From Jaenimonas drosophilae (Eukaryota; Euglenozoa; Kinetoplastea; Trypanosomatida; Trypanosomatidae), in contig JASAON010001551.1 of NCBI GenBank assembly GCA_030849065.1, forward strand, positions 1 to 53,642: a DNA stretch of 53,642 nt, given 5' to 3'. How positions within the stretch are numbered: the stretch's first letter is position 1; the number at the start of each line of letters is the position of its first letter. Positions 26,601 to 40,200 of the stretch are shown piece by piece. Below the pieces are notes generated by a model. It was not told the DNA's origin. It did not search any database and worked only from the letters and a program-made list of their open reading frames with translations. Position numbers and translations under genes: made by a program.

Positions 26601-27705
26601 ATTCGTGGGAATTGCTGAGCGATTGACGCAGAATGCAGAGGTGGTGCTTCAGTATGCGATACCCATATGCCAGCATATTGTAAAGCCCTTCGCTCACATG
26701 CTCCAGCGCAACAGTGGTGCCCAACGATTTGCGGCGCTACGCTTTCTCTCCACTGTGATGACCCCTCTTTTGTCTGACGTCCAGGAGTCTTCGATGTCAT
26801 CGAAGGATTCCCCTCCACACGAGACAACGGCGGCTGCAGTGGAGATGGTGGCCTCTGCCATTGTAAACGTGCTCCCGGAGCTCCTGACGGAGTTACCCCC
26901 GCTCCCCTCCAACGCTCTGCGCCTCCTTGTCCTCTGTGCAGAGTGGATGCCAAAGAAGCCGCAGTACCTTGGTACGGAGAGCATGGCTGACATCATCGTT
27001 CAGTACGTGGACAAGCTCTCTCCAGATGAGGAGCCGGACCTGCTCTACCCAATGAAGTTACTGCAAATTGTGTTCGGGTCGAGCTCAAAGCGGCCGGATA
27101 TTGCACTTCATGCCCCAAGAAAGGAGGGAAACTTCCTCCTTCTTCTCCGTTTGGCGCTCAGCAGTTCCTACGCCAAGGGCCAGGGCCAAGAGGTGGACTG
27201 CTTCTGTGCAGTTGCTGTGCGAGTAGTACTGGCCTACGCATCCGCGGGAAACGCAACTCTAACAGCAAATCAGTGCGCTACGTTTTGCGAAGCAGAGATT
27301 CTGGGGGAAGTGCTTCTTCCGCTTTCTGTGGCGGATGCTCGTGCACCGTGGGGAAGCGATACCGCCGTGAATGCCTCCATGCTGGTCTATCACAGCGTTC
27401 GCTTGAATAGGGACTCTCAACCACCACTGCTATCGCGCAAGGGCCTAACGAGTGTGGCACTGTGTTTGTCGGAGTTTAACTCCGTCTCTTCCTCTTCCTC
27501 CTCTACCGTTGCCGGTGCCCGCGATCTGGCAGCTAGTAACGTGCTCAAGGGACTGCGCTATGTATGTGAGTGCAGGCCCAAGGATCATGTGAAGCGACTG
27601 GTTGGCCAGCACCAATCGCTGGTTTCTGAACTATGGCGTGTCTGCGAGCACCGCCCAAAGAGTATTGCGGCGGCAGAGGCAACAAGAATTCTAGAATTCT
27701 TGTAG
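23671..27705 (+). CDS. ULK4: ULK4/RUNKEL-type pseudokinase with helical-repeat tail
   Basis: 1344 residues. The kinase-like domain (about 1-250) follows plant RUNKEL and ULK4 from the first residue (MNNYQLSDEL, TVYKGRKRNT, DKSRRDRVL, YETSNHLWVITEYC). ULK4 proteins act in motile cilia; plant RUNKEL acts at the phragmoplast. The glycine loop is gone (SDELVKNKF), the VAIK lysine position is Leu33, and the HRD triad reads Tyr-Asn-Asn (119-121). DFG (139-141), GTPLYMAPEL and the DIWSLG motif remain. It should therefore bind nucleotide poorly and not phosphorylate by the normal mechanism. A disordered Ser/Pro linker (about 320-450) precedes a long alpha-helical region to the C-terminus that reads as HEAT/ARM-type repeats. 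The next gene is an axonemal dynein. Confidence 0.88.
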   Translation: MNNYQLSDELVKNKFCTVYKGRKRNTAEFYAILSMDKSRRDRVLRSVQTLRVLTHPSIVSFHNWYETSNHLWVITEYCSSGDMHSVLSLKDPLHPTSVRAYSRDAVLGLLYIHTRGVLYNNVKPSKLLLDSSCTLRYFDFGLSCLFTEAKDRSPVGTPLYMAPELFISGVGVPSVASDIWSLGCFMYELAAGQPPFSSEKLEDLMKEVQGSSYKPVERMDAEFNSLVQSMLEKDPLRRATWKDVVESGFWGEKITQDVHLPPEPAFDAYKRRYSGREWSAERLRLGLSRSIAAARFRQGQKNLESEDVSYLHGDLGATVEVDFTPLDAPVQDDEDEVDQGGKGAVPSSETVANPRSRSAEAAASATVDTQRSEILSIPPNHSCPSIHPTANINQVPTPPLKPAPLPATGWVETPAEKDLEATSMQEERHEVFSNSQSAPESLDQSNFTGFTVEGSSAETLVSEMRLASLLWQNADAHIRPLCLNNRLERYVEPTYNPELLEFQPYSASEIKKISREELTQFLAVIYRALSSTTVSASDKLNTLRYFEAVCVGTSTASVLVNSSIMTLCMKLCDQPNAAVEFRAAAASIIGLLVRHTTFIHTNLAKSGIFPDTLKLFWTEKDVMVRRKLLACSGEMLFYIAVQAAKDRPAWGIIPKDVLAVYQAALSSEDEILQHYAVKTIENLASVPDNEIVSSIFCNPATVDLLIRIYKTRSSNEQMASSALCAALKLAIGCESLMSHIFKSKDFPCSSYATTFSDCKVFYTAQLLITFLNYVMVKSMMAIDNSFTKAWIAAAAAEDEKSSRNRDQGPATSSLFVGSNVTPTDAVWMLTTIAQMSDELLVHLCNKDQQANVIIRGKTLLFTLLLGCLGGNTLSKLCESSHHVTYLDRLMRYKDSYVQRCASQMAVVLSLVVLEKIKVTSERVSFHSTAVYLSSTLQILSASAIRSMLQLQPDVFAYLAVCMDKSLTNSIYRNYLDRFVGIAERLTQNAEVVLQYAIPICQHIVKPFAHMLQRNSGAQRFAALRFLSTVMTPLLSDVQESSMSSKDSPPHETTAAAVEMVASAIVNVLPELLTELPPLPSNALRLLVLCAEWMPKKPQYLGTESMADIIVQYVDKLSPDEEPDLLYPMKLLQIVFGSSSKRPDIALHAPRKEGNFLLLLRLALSSSYAKGQGQEVDCFCAVAVRVVLAYASAGNATLTANQCATFCEAEILGEVLLPLSVADARAPWGSDTAVNASMLVYHSVRLNRDSQPPLLSRKGLTSVALCLSEFNSVSSSSSSTVAGARDLAASNVLKGLRYVCECRPKDHVKRLVGQHQSLVSELWRVCEHRPKSIAAAEATRILEFL

Positions 27706-28240
27706 CTACAAAATTACTATTCTCCGCCGCTTTCAGCCTCGTCTGATTACCCGATTTTTTGCGGGTAGTGCAGCTTATCACTGATGACGTTGACAACATC
27801 GGGAGGTGGATAATCTCACAACAGGTCTTCGTGACAATCAAGATACGCACCTTCGCCAATGTGCGAGTACCTCTCCTTCCTACATGCATTTGCTCGCCGT
27901 GTAGGCCAAAATTCTCCCTGTGAGATTTCCAGTGACAAAATCCATACTCGTGTTTCCCATCATCGTGATGGTTGAATGACCGAGCAATGATTCTTCTGGC
28001 AACTGCTTCTCTTGCTCTTCTCATGAACGTTTGTCTTTCCTCTTCCCCTATCACTCCTTGATTATTCGGTGACTTGTTAGTGTGTGTGTGTGGATAGAAC
28101 CGATTGCCTTTGAAGGCATCAGTAGCAGTATTCCACTGACGAGAGTGACAGCCTGGAAGCTGTGACTGAATTGAGAGGTTAGGGGCCAAGAAAACTAAAC
28201 CCTTTACGGTTACGTTCGCACGGCTGTGGGGCGGATAGCC
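27706..28240. other. Intergenic region upstream of dynein
   Basis: T/C-rich tract, then AG at 28079-28080, followed at once by a short GT repeat (28081-28092). No ATG lies between 28080 and 28241. No gene seen. Confidence 0.55.
28030..28080 (+). promoter_or_regulatory. Predicted trans-splice acceptor
   Basis: Pyrimidine tract with AG at 28079-28080. The next ATG is the dynein start at 28241. Confidence 0.5.
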
Positions 28241-31200
28241 ATGCTGCGTAGTTTCCTTCGACCCGACCCCAATGAAGAGGCCTTCATTGCGCAGCATTTA
28301 GAACTTGCTAATAAAGCAGAGAATGAAGAGGATCCAACTCGGACAGGAGGACTCATTACCGCTGGAGCCGTGGAGAGCCACCACGACGGCAGCGGAGTTC
28401 CCGAGGAAGACGAAGATCCCATTACAACTGCGCTTGCCAGCGTTCCGGTGAGTAGCACGTACAAGGAATCCTCCTTGCTGTTTCCTGAAGCGTATGACGC
28501 CGCCTTCGAGCCAAAGGTCCAGGTGCCGTACGAACACGTTCGCGGTCGTGTACCTCGCCAGATTGAAGTGGAGCGACGTCGCCGACTCTATGACAGCCAG
28601 AGTGTGAGCAATCTCATCTCTGTTAGTGGCCTCAACCTGGGCGGCCTTGCTCGAAAGAGCAGCGTAAAGATCCCACTCGAGATATTCGATGACACCTCGT
28701 ATGACTGCCGTAACCCAGATGAGTGGATGGAGATTGCAAAGGGAAACCCCAACGAGCTGGGCCGTTTCCTCCCCGCGGAGGGCATCCATTTCAACGAAGA
28801 CAATGATAGCTTCTCCGTGCAACCCTGCAGAGTGGTTGGGTGGAATGAGGGCAACAACGAGGTGGAGATTCTGTGGGGACCCAAGCATACCAAGAAGGAC
28901 AAGAAGGTGAGCACTCCTCGAATTTTTGTGCGTCTACTCGCCGAGGACCCCATCGTGTACGTGCAGCGACTTTACAACGCGCACAAGCAGAGGGAGAAGG
29001 CCACTGCGTGGATCTTGTACCACCTCTGCTGCGACGCAATGCCTGTGGAAGGGATCGATGGCCTGGATGACGGCCTCTCAAACCGTCTGCGTGAGCTCGG
29101 AACAGGAATCCCACAGCTGAGTGTGGAAGTATTCCCTGATGTAAAGGAACGGGCAGAGAACCTGGTCAACGAGATGACCCTTGAGTGGCAGCGCAGTAAC
29201 AACCGTATCTTACTGCAAGACCGCATGAAGAATGATGAGGCAGTTCTACGCATGGTGGCCAAGACCACCCACATGAGTTTGGAGGAACTCATGAAAGGAC
29301 CCAATGTAGAGGTGCAGCGCACTGAGCTAGGCGATTCGAGCACCGTCATTGACATGAACTTGGATGGCTTTGACTTCTCTTCACGTGAGCGTTCCTTCAC
29401 CTTCTCCACTTACTTCACCCAGCCTGAGGTGGTGACTGCCCTGACAGGGGTACGACGTGAGTGCATCAAGGTGCTGGAGGGTAGTCTCTTTGACCTCCCC
29501 AAGGAGCGACAGATGCCGCTGGAGGTCTTCCAGGAGCGTCAGCACAACCACATGACCAGTGTATGCGACTACCTCAAGTCGGAGTGGCTACAGCAGATTT
29601 GCGCGGTCATCACTGAAAGCTTTCAGTCAGCTGGAAAGGGATGGCTGAATGTTCGAGAGTCCAAGCAGGACATTTATGAGATGTCGAAGCTGAAGAAGTT
29701 CTTCACAACGGTGAAGTTTATGATGGAAGATACCCTCTTTGAGCTGGTCTACACCTCCCTTCAGTCGTTTGCCGAGTTCTTCGAAGAGGTGTCGGAGTTC
29801 AGTGTGCAGGTCGTTGACATGAACCACGTGGTCAACACGTGGCCAGGTAGTGATGCAGATGACTGTGTCGAGAAGCAACCCCTCTTCACCATCAATCTTG
29901 TCGAGGAAAATGAGCGCTTTGCCTACTCCACTTCGTTCGAGAAGTTTGAGAGCATCGTGATTGACCTCTTCAACACGGCAATTTCATGCACGGAAGCCAT
30001 TCCTCAGGTGGAGCGATACGTCATGTCGCAGTACTTCTGGCGTAGGGATGGCGAAGGACCCTTCCTTGATTCTGTAAAGCAGCAGGAGGAGCGAGTGCGA
30101 GACTTCCGTCAACGCGTGCTGGAATCTGTACGTAGCTCTTTGCAGCCGCTGCAGGTGTACCTGGACACGTACGATGAGCTTCTCCCACTGGTGCGACTTA
30201 ACAAGGATGAATTCATCAAGACGTACGGCGAAACAGAGCACACCACGGAAGAGATGAAGGAGGAGATCGTCAAGCACCTTCGCGCCAAGAAGGTGGTGGC
30301 GGAGCGTATTCCACCCTTTCTGACAGTGGGCAACTTTGTCGTTGACTGCCAGTCGTTTAGCTACTTGATGGCTAAGAAGGAGGAGGATCTCGCCAAGCTG
30401 GTGATGCAACTCATTGGAAAACTGGCGAAGAAGCAGACGGCCACTATCCGAGAGGAGTTCACGAAGATTGTTCGCGTCCTTGAACGACAACCACAGAACC
30501 CAGAGAAGCTTTATGAGCTCTATGCCTTCATTGACAACATGGGCGAGCGTGTGATTGAGCTTTGCGAGAACATTGAAGAGATGAGGCAATACTACGGCAT
30601 CCTCGATACCTTCCAGTATGAGCTTACCGATGATGAATCCCGCTTCAAGTGGGAGGCCATTGGTTGGCCACGCCACCTAGCACTGCGCACCATGGCAGTG
30701 AAGAAGCAGTTGGAGATTGTTCAGGAGGAGCTCCACACCCGCCTGCAAAAGATCCAGGACGAATTCTCCAAGCGCGTGGAGCAGCTCCAGCGTGTGGTGG
30801 CCACCTTCTCCAAGCACACCGACTTGCAGGAGGCCGATAAGGTGGTTGCCGAGGTCAAGACTCACAACATTGCCATTCGTCAGTGCATCGACGAGGCCCG
30901 CTCCATCAACAGCGATCAGCGTCTGTTTGGTGACAAGCTCACCGACTACCGTAACGTCTTTGAGCTGGACAAGGAATTTAAGCCCTATAGCGACCTGTGG
31001 TTGACCACGTACAACTGGCGCGAGTGCTATCGCCGTTGGCACGCTGATGCCTTTGACACCCTCGATCCGGATGAGATTGAAAACACCGTCACGACAGCCT
31101 TCAAGACCATGACGAGTCTGGCCAAGACATTCAAGGATAAGGCTGCCACGCTGCGCATCGTGGAGGAAATTCGCGGGGCGGTGGAAACGTTCAAGCCCTG

Positions 31201-34200
31201 GGTTCCTGTGGTGTGCTCCTTACGTCATCCTGGTATGAAGGATCGCCACTGGAAGGCACTGTCCGAGAAGTTGGGCATGCAGCTCGCTCCTGGCGAGACG
31301 CTGCTGCTCATTGAAGACTGCGAGCCCCTACTGAAGCACAAGGAAGCCATTGTTAGCTTCTGTGAAGTGGCGGCCAAGGAGTCACAGATTGAGAAGTCAC
31401 TCAAGGACATGCGTGCCAAGTGGGAGTCCAAGAGCTTCTCCATCGAGTCGTACAAGGAGAGCGGCACGTACATCCTCAAGGACACCTCCGAGGTGGTGGA
31501 GCTTCTGGATGAACACCTCAACCTAACGCAGCAGCTGCAGTTCTCCCCCTTCAAGGCCTTCTTTGAGGAGTCCATCACCGACTGGGACCGCTCTCTCAAT
31601 CTCATCTCCGATGTTCTGGAGCAGTGGATGGAGTGCCAACGTGCGTGGCGTTACTTGGAGCCTATCTTCAATTCGGATGATATCGCCAAGCAGCTGCCGC
31701 TGCTGTCGAAGCTCTTCGACAAGGTGGACAAGACATGGCGCAGAACGATGGGAACTGCCAAGGTCCAGCCCAACGTGCTGGAGTTCTGCCTAGGGACGAA
31801 CAAGCTGCTCGATCATCTCCGCGAGGCAAACCGACTCCTCGAGGAGGTGCAGCGTGGCTTGAATGACTACCTGGCTGACAAGCGCCAGACATTCCCCCGC
31901 TTCTACTTCCTCTCCGACGAGGAGCTGTTGGAGATCTTGTCACAATCGAAGGAGGTCCGCCGCATCGACGGCAACATCGCCAAGCTGTTCGAGTTCATTA
32001 GCAAGTTGGAGTGGAACGATTCCAATCACATCATTGGCTACCACAGCGGTGAAGGGGAGTACCTCCCTGCGGTGGAGGCTGTGGTCCCTGAAGGCAATGT
32101 CGAGAACTGGCTCAAGTTGGTGGAAAGCATGATGAAGGCTGCGGTTCACGATCAGCTGCGTCTGAGCTACGAGAGCTACCTTTCCACCGCCCGTGCCAAG
32201 TGGGTGCTCGACTGGCCCGCTCAAGCCGTCATCGCCATTTCACAAGTCTTTTGGACACACGGCTGTGAGTCGGCGCTCAAGAACAAGGGAAGCGTGGCAG
32301 ACTACTACAATGTGCTGGATAAGCAGCTATTTGAGCTGGTCGATGTCGTCCAGTCTCCACTGACTCCGATGCAACGCGTCAATATGGGAGCCCTCATCAC
32401 CATTGAGGTGCACGCCAAAGATACCGTCGATGGAATGAAAAGGAACGCCGTGAGCACAACCAAGTCCTTCGAGTGGATGAAGCAGCTGCGATTCTACTTC
32501 GAGTCGGACCAATACTGCCACATTCGTCAGGTAGATGCACACTTCATTTATGGAGGAGAGTATTTGGGCAACACTGGCCGTCTGGTCGTGACCCCGTTGA
32601 CGGATCGTATCTACCTCACGCTAACAGGTGCCTTGGCTCTGTGCCTTGGTGGAGCGCCAGCTGGTCCTGCAGGAACGGGCAAGACGGAGACGACCAAGGA
32701 TCTTGCCAAGGCGTTGGCGAAGCAGTGTGTCGTCTTCAATTGCCAGGAAGGTATGACCTATCTTTCCATGGCCAAGTTCTTCAAGGGCCTGGCGTGGACT
32801 GGCGCCTGGGCATGCTTCGATGAGTTCAATCGTATCGACGTGGAGGTGCTCTCCGTCGTAGCCCAGCAGGTTACGGACTTGCAGCAGGCTTGTGTAACTA
32901 AGCAGTACCGCATCATCTTTGAGGATAGCGACATCATTGTCGATCCAACCCACGCAGTCTTCATCACCATGAACCCTGGTTATGCTGGCCGTACCGAGCT
33001 ACCTGATAACTTGAAGGTGCTCTTCCGGCCCGTCGCTTGTATGGTGCCCGATTACGCCATGATTGGTGAGATTCGTCTCTTCTCGTACGGTTACAAGAAG
33101 GCTCGTGCTCTGGCACAAAAGATGGTCATGACGTTCAAGCTCAGCTCCGAGCAGTTGTCCTCGCAGGATCACTACGATTTCGGTATGCGTGCAGTGAACA
33201 CCGTTATCTCAGCCGCTGGTCTCAACAAGCGCGAGAACCCAACTGGAGATGAAGATGTGCTGCTGCTTCGCGCTCTCCGCGACTCCAACGTGCCCAAGTT
33301 CCTCAAGGATGATATCATTCTCTTTGAAGGTATCATCAGCGATCTGTTCCCTGGTACGGAGCTTCCCAAGACGGACTACGGCTTGATGGTTGCTGCCTTG
33401 GAGACTGCCGTGACGGAGATGCACCTGCAGCCCGTTCCCGCCTTCATTGACAAGTGCCTCCAGCTCTACGATATCACCACACTTCGCCACGGTCTGATGC
33501 TCGTCGGACCTGCCGGGGGAGGCAAGACAACCGCCTACACCTCCTTGCAGGATGCCCTTAGTGCATGTGCGGTTCGTCAGGCAAAGGGTGAGGACGTTGG
33601 CCCTCGTGACTTCATGAAGGTCCACACGCACATTTGTAACCCCAAGGCCGTCACCATGGACCAGCTCTACGGTGCGTACGATGAAAACGGTGAGTGGAAG
33701 GATGGTATTCTGTGCGTGCTCTTCCGTCGTGCCGCCAAGTACGGCGAGGAGGGCAACCTCATTGGTAAGCACTGGGTGATGTTTGATGGCCCTGTGGATG
33801 CACTCTGGATTGAGTCCATGAACACCGTCCTGGATGAAAACAAGAAGCTGTGCTTGGTTTCTGGTGAGATCATTCAAATGAACCGTGACATGACGATGAT
33901 GTTCGAGGTTGAGGACTTGGCAGTGGCGTCTCCTGCCACGGTATCGCGTTGTGGTATGATTTACCTTGACCCGGCGACCTGCGTACCCACGTCGGCGTCG
34001 GTGACTACGTGGCTTTCTTCCCTTCCATCCTACATCGCCACCCAGAAGGAGATTCTGTCGATGCTCACTGAGACGTACCTCGATGTCATGGTGGATTTTG
34101 CTCGAGCGAACCTGCGTGAGTACGTTCCCTCCACCAAGAGCGGCATGGTCTATTCCTTCTTCCGAATGATGATGGGCTTCCTTGTCACGTTCGAGGCTCC

Positions 34201-37200
34201 AAAGGTTCCACCGGGCCAACCGCCGTTGAACGAGGATCGTCTCCAGGCGCTGGAGATCTCCATTCCACAGCTCTTCTTCTTCTCCTTAACTTGGTCCGTT
34301 GGTGCATGCTGTGACGAGAATGGACGCGATGAGTTTGACCGCAAGCTTCGTGAGATGGCTGCAGAGAAGGAGCATACCGACTACCTCCCCCCAAGCGAGA
34401 ATGAGGGTTCCGTCTACGATTACTGCTACCAATACTACCCAGCTGGCCCTCAAGAGGAAGAGGAAGTCACTCAGTGGACTCACTGGCGTGATCTGCGCCC
34501 CAACTTTGAGGTCCTTCGTGGCATGCGCTTCGACGACATCATCGTCCCGACGGTGGATAACACCCGCCAAAACTACGTCCTCAAGCACCTCATGTCGCGC
34601 AAGGTCAACGTCGCCTCTGTTGGCCCCACCGGTACAGGTAAGTCGGTGGCGGTGTCCAAGCTGGTGCTCGGAGGTGGCATGGCCAACACCTTCCTCGGCC
34701 TCAACTTCACCTTCTCTGCGCAGACCAAGGCCAGTGTGTTACAGGATGGTATGATGTCCAAGTTCGACAAGCGACGCTCCCACGTCTATGGCGCTCCAGC
34801 CGGCAAGCACTTCTTGGTTTTCATCGATGATGCCAACCTTCCGCAGCAGGAGAAGTACGGCGCCCAGCCGCCTTTGGAGCTGCTGCGTCAGCTGCTCGGC
34901 CAGGGTGGCTTCTACTCCCTCCTCGGCGGCATCAAGTGGAACTCCATCATTGATACCTCCCTAGTCCTCGCCATGGGCCCCCCTGGCGGCGGTCGATCCC
35001 GCATCTCCAACCGTTTCATGCGCTTCTTCAACTACGTCTCCTTCCCAGAAATGTCAGACGTCTCCAAACGGGATATCCTCAACACCATCTTGGAAGGTGG
35101 CTTCGCACAGCGTGGCGTGAGCGCTGAGCTACTTAGCTTCAGTTCCAAGCTGGTTGACGCGACTCTTCGCATCTTCAAGAAGTGTCTGAAGTCTTTCGTC
35201 CCCACACCTGCTCACGTGCACTACACTTTCAATATGCGTGATGTGATGCGAGTCTTCCCCATGATGTACCAGGCAGATGCCAAGAGCTTGCCCGACGTCG
35301 AGTCCCTCATCAAGCAGTGGATGCATGAATCGCAGCGAGTCTTCTACGATCGTCTCATCAACGATGATGACAAGAATGTATTCATTGGCTTCCTGAATGA
35401 CGAACTGAAGGAGCTCGAGATTGAGAAGAACTACGACGAGCTTGTATGTGCCGACCGTCTTATCTTTGGTGACTTCATCACCCAGAATGGCGTGTACGAG
35501 CAGGTGACCGACATGGAGGGCCTCACTCAACGATTTGACGAGCTGTTGACATCCTACAACGAAGAGAATGAAACGCGCATGGACCTCGTTCTCTTTTTGG
35601 ATGCCATTGAGCACGTCTGCCGCATTTCTCGTGTGCTCCGGCTGCCCAACGGTAATTGCCTCCTCCTTGGTATTGGTGGTTCTGGCCGCAAGTCTCTGAC
35701 TCGCCTCGCCTGCCACCTCATTGGCGATATGGACATCTTCACGATCGAGATCACCAAGGGCTTCGGCGTGAAGGACTGGCATGAGAACCTCGCGAAGCTT
35801 CTCCTTGACTGTGGTAAGGATGACAAGAAGCGCACCTTCCTCTTTTCCGACACCCAGTTGGTGCTGCCCACCTTCATGGAGGACGTTGCTGGCTTGCTCA
35901 CTTCTGGTGACATCCCGAACCTCTTCGAGGACCAGGATGTTGACCTCATCAACGACAAGTTCCGTGGCGTGTGCTTGAGCGAGAACCTCCCCACAACCAA
36001 GGTTTCTGTCTACGCCCGCTTTGTGAAGGAAGTACGATCCAACCTGCACATCGTCTTGGCTTTTTCACCCATTGGTGAGGTGTTCCGTACCCGCATGCGT
36101 ATGTTCCCGTCGCTCATTGCGTGCTGCACGATTGACTGGTTCGCGGAGTGGCCTGCGGAGGCTCTGACAAATGTTGGTCGTGCCCAGCTAGAAATGAATG
36201 CGGAGAGTGGAAATGTCGTGGATGAGGATGACGTTGAGAGCCTGGCAGACTGCTTTAAGACCTTCCATCTCGATGCGGTGGAGGTGACGGAGCGCTTCTT
36301 CGTGGAGACCCGTCGACGTTCCTACGTCACCCCGACCTCATACCTCTCCCTTCTGGGCAATTTCAAGAGCATGGTTGTGCAGAAGCGTCAGTACCTGCAG
36401 GGACAGCGTTCTCGCCTGGAGAACGGCTTGGAGAAGTTGCGTGACACGGAGGAGCGTGTTGCTGAGCTAGAGATTCAGCTCAAGGCGCAGCAGCCAATTC
36501 TGGAGCAAAAGAAGGTGGAAATTAACGCCATGATGGAGCGTCTAGCAGTGGACCGAAAGGAGGCTTCTGTCAAGCAGGCCGACGCACGTCGCGAGGAGAA
36601 TGAGGCTACCCTTCGCGCTGAGGAGAGTGCTAAGATGAAGAATGAGTGCCGTCGGATCCTGGCTGAGGCGGAACCCGCCCTTGAGGATGCGCTGAAGTGC
36701 CTGAAGAACATCAAGGTTTCAGAAATTTCTGAGCTGAGCAAGTACCAGAACCCGTCTGTCAACGTTAAGTCCGTCATGTGCTCCGTCGCTGAGTTGCTCA
36801 GCTTCGGCAAGTGCCCCAAGGAGTACTACACGGGCCCGCCTGGTGGGAAGAAGTCACCCGACTGGTGGCTGGTTGCCAAGATGTACATGAAGGATCCTCC
36901 CAAGCTCCTCAGTCTTCTGCAGAACTCGGCGGAAGATGGTGGCTTTGACCGTGAGGGTATGGATATGCCACTCATTGAGATTATCAAGGCCAAGTACATT
37001 GATGATCCCAAGTTCGTGCCAGAGATCGTGCGTACGACATCTGAGCCGTGTATGGCCATGTGTAAGTGGGTTCGAGCCATGTACGAGTGGTTCTTTGTCA
37101 ACCGAAACATTCAACCCCTTCGTGAAAAGCAGCGTGAGGCTGATGAGGCTTTGGCTCGTGTAACGGCAGCATTGCGTCAGACGCGAATGATGCTTGATCA

Positions 37201-40200
37201 GATTACCGCAACCGTTCAAGGTCTGGAGCAGGAGTACACCGATGCCCTTGAGGCACAGACCAAGCTGGAGCAGGAGGTGGAGAACACGACCCTCAAGCTG
37301 TCTCGTGCTGCCCGTTTGATCGATGGTCTTGGTGGGGAAAAGGGACGCTGGATTGAGATGGTGGCCATGTACCGTGAGCAGGAGACCTGTGTTGTTGGTG
37401 ATATGCTCATTGCTGCAGCCACTGTCGCCTACTGCGGACCGCTCACTGCCCCATATAGGAAGGATCTCCTGGAGGTTTGGACTGGGAAGCTGAAGTCGTT
37501 GGAGGTGAAGATGAGTGAGCAACCCGACCTGGTTTCCACCTCTGGTGATGCTGTTCAGATCCAGGAGTGGCAGCTCTGCGGCCTTCCGACGGATTCTCTC
37601 TCCACTGAAAATGCCATCATTCTCTCCAACTCGCGCAACTGGCCTCTTCTGATCGACCCGCAGGGTCAGGCCAACTCGTGGATCCGCAACATTCACAAGG
37701 ATGACGATTTGCAGGTGTGCAAGGCCTCCAGCGACCGCTTCATGAAGACCATTGAGAATGCGATTCGTCTTGGTCTACCATGCCTTCTGGAAAATGTTGG
37801 TGACTTCCTGGAAGCAGCCCTTGAACCAGTCCTCCTCAAGAACATCTTCTTGATTGGTAGCACTCCACACGTGCGTATTGGTGATAGCGCTATTCCGTAC
37901 GACCGAAACTTCAAGTTCTACATGACTACGAAGTTGCCCAACCCGTCCTACACACCAGAGACGATTGTGACGGTTTCTCTCCTGAACTTCTTCATTACCC
38001 CGACTGGCTTGGAAGACCAGCTTCTTGGGAAGACGGTTGAGAAGGAGAGGAACGACTTGGAGCAGGAGAAGCAGAAGCTGACTCGAGACAGCGCCGAGAA
38101 GAACCGCGAGTTGAAGGGCCTCCAGGACAACATTCTGCGCATGCTTGAAGAGGCCGAGGGAGATATCTTGGAACAGGAGGAGCTGATTCTGACTTTGGAG
38201 AAGAGTAAGGTAAAGTCCACCGAAATTAGTGAAGACTTGGAGAAGGCCAAGGCCACGGAGAAGATTATTGATGAGACGCGTAACAAGTACCGTCCTCATG
38301 CGGTACGTGGTTCGCTCCTCTTCTTTTGTGTGTCGCAGCTCTCCATCACGGATCCCATGTATCAGTTTTCACTGCAGTGGTTCATCAACTTGTTCCTCAA
38401 TGCCGTTGACAACGCCGAGAAGGCGGAGGAGGTGGAAGAGCGGGTGGCCAACTTGATGGACTTCTTTACGTACAGTTTCTACTGCAACGTATGCCGATCG
38501 CTCTTTGAGAAGCACAAGCTGACCTTCTCCTTCTATCTTTGCGCGCGCATCATTGCCCACCGTGGAGATATCAACGAGGACGAGTACCGCTACTTGCTGA
38601 CCGGTCCTACCGGCAGTGGAGGCAATGCACCGAACCCGGCAGCCGAGTGGTTGACGGAGAGCAACTGGAACGAAATCATGTTTGTCGGCTCTCACTTGCC
38701 CAACTTCAAGGGCTACGCCAAGCACGTCACCGACAACATTGACCACTACAAGTCGTTGTTTGATAGCAACGATGCCGACTCCTTCCCCTTGGCGGCTGAG
38801 TGGGAGAATCACGAGTCTCCACTTCAGCGCCTGGTTGTGACGCGCTGCTTCCGCAAAGACAAGGTTGCCCCAGCGATTCAGCACTTTGTCCGTCACTTCA
38901 TTGGTGAGCGCTACATCATTGTTCCGCAGTTTGACTTGATGGATGCCTACAAGGATAGTGACTGCCTCACCCCGCTCATCTTCATCAACTCTGCCGGTTC
39001 TGATCCGATGAATGATTTGCTCCGCTTTGCAGAGGCCATGCGCATGAGCAAGAAGCTGGACAAGGTCTCTCTCGGCCAAGGCCAAGGAAAGAAGGCGGAG
39101 GAGCTCATTAGCAACGCACGGGACAAGGGGCAGTGGGTGCTGCTACAGAATTGCCACCTGGCAACGTCGTGGATGCCAACCCTGGAGGCGATTGTGGAGA
39201 GTTTCACCTTCGAAACTGTCAAGAAGGAGTTCCGCCTGTGGTTGACTTCGATGCCCTCCGACAGCTTCCCTGTGGCTGTGCTTCAGATTTCTGTGAAGAT
39301 GACTAACGAACCACCGATGGGTCTTCGCGCCAATGTCACTCGCTCCTACTACGGATTCACCAGCGAGGACCTCGAGCACGACAGCAAGCCGCTTGACTTC
39401 AAGAAGATGGTGTTCTCACTCTGCCTCTTCCATGGCGTGATCCAGGAGCGTCGCAAGTTCGGTTCTCTTGGCTTTAACATTGCCTACGAGTTCAACGATT
39501 CCGATCGCAATGTGTGCCTGCTGCAGTTACGCAAGTTCCTATCGATGTACGACGAAATCCCCTACGATGTGCTGACCTTCCTCACGGGAGAGATCAACTA
39601 CGGCGGCCGTGTGACGGATGACTGGGACCGTCGCTGCATGATGACCATGATTCGCCACTTCATGTGCCCAGAGGTCTTAGTGGATGGATACCGCTTTTCT
39701 CCCTCTGGTACCTACAGTACTATTGAACCCGGCAACCGCTCCTACTATTTGACCTACCTGGGTAACTGGCCCTTGAACCCTCAACCGGAGGTCTTTGGCC
39801 TTCACGACAATGCCGATATTACCTGTGCCCAAAACACAACCAATAGCATCCTCTCCACGGTCCTTGCACTGGAATCCCGAGGCGGCAGTGGCACCTCTGG
39901 TCAAAGTCGAGAACACCTTCTCATGGCTACTGCGAAGGAGATTCAGGAGAAGTTGCCAAAACCCTTCGATGAGGCAAAGTTCTCTGCCAAGTATCCCACA
40001 CTCTACGAGGAATCCATGAACACCGTGTTGGTGCAGGAGGCGGTGCGCTACAACCGCTTGCTGCGGTTTGTTCAGTTCAATCTGTCCGAGTTCTCCAAGG
40101 CCCTTCGAGGTGAAGTGGTGATGTCTGCTGAGTTGGAAGCTGTTGGCTCCAGCTTCTTCATCAACAGCGTCCCCACCTCCTGGGAGGCTTTGGCCTACCC

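Noticed and set aside
35129..36049. Long minus-strand open frames opposite the dynein gene (also near 33209-34219)
   Set aside because: They are antisense shadows of conserved dynein AAA-domain codons and match no family.
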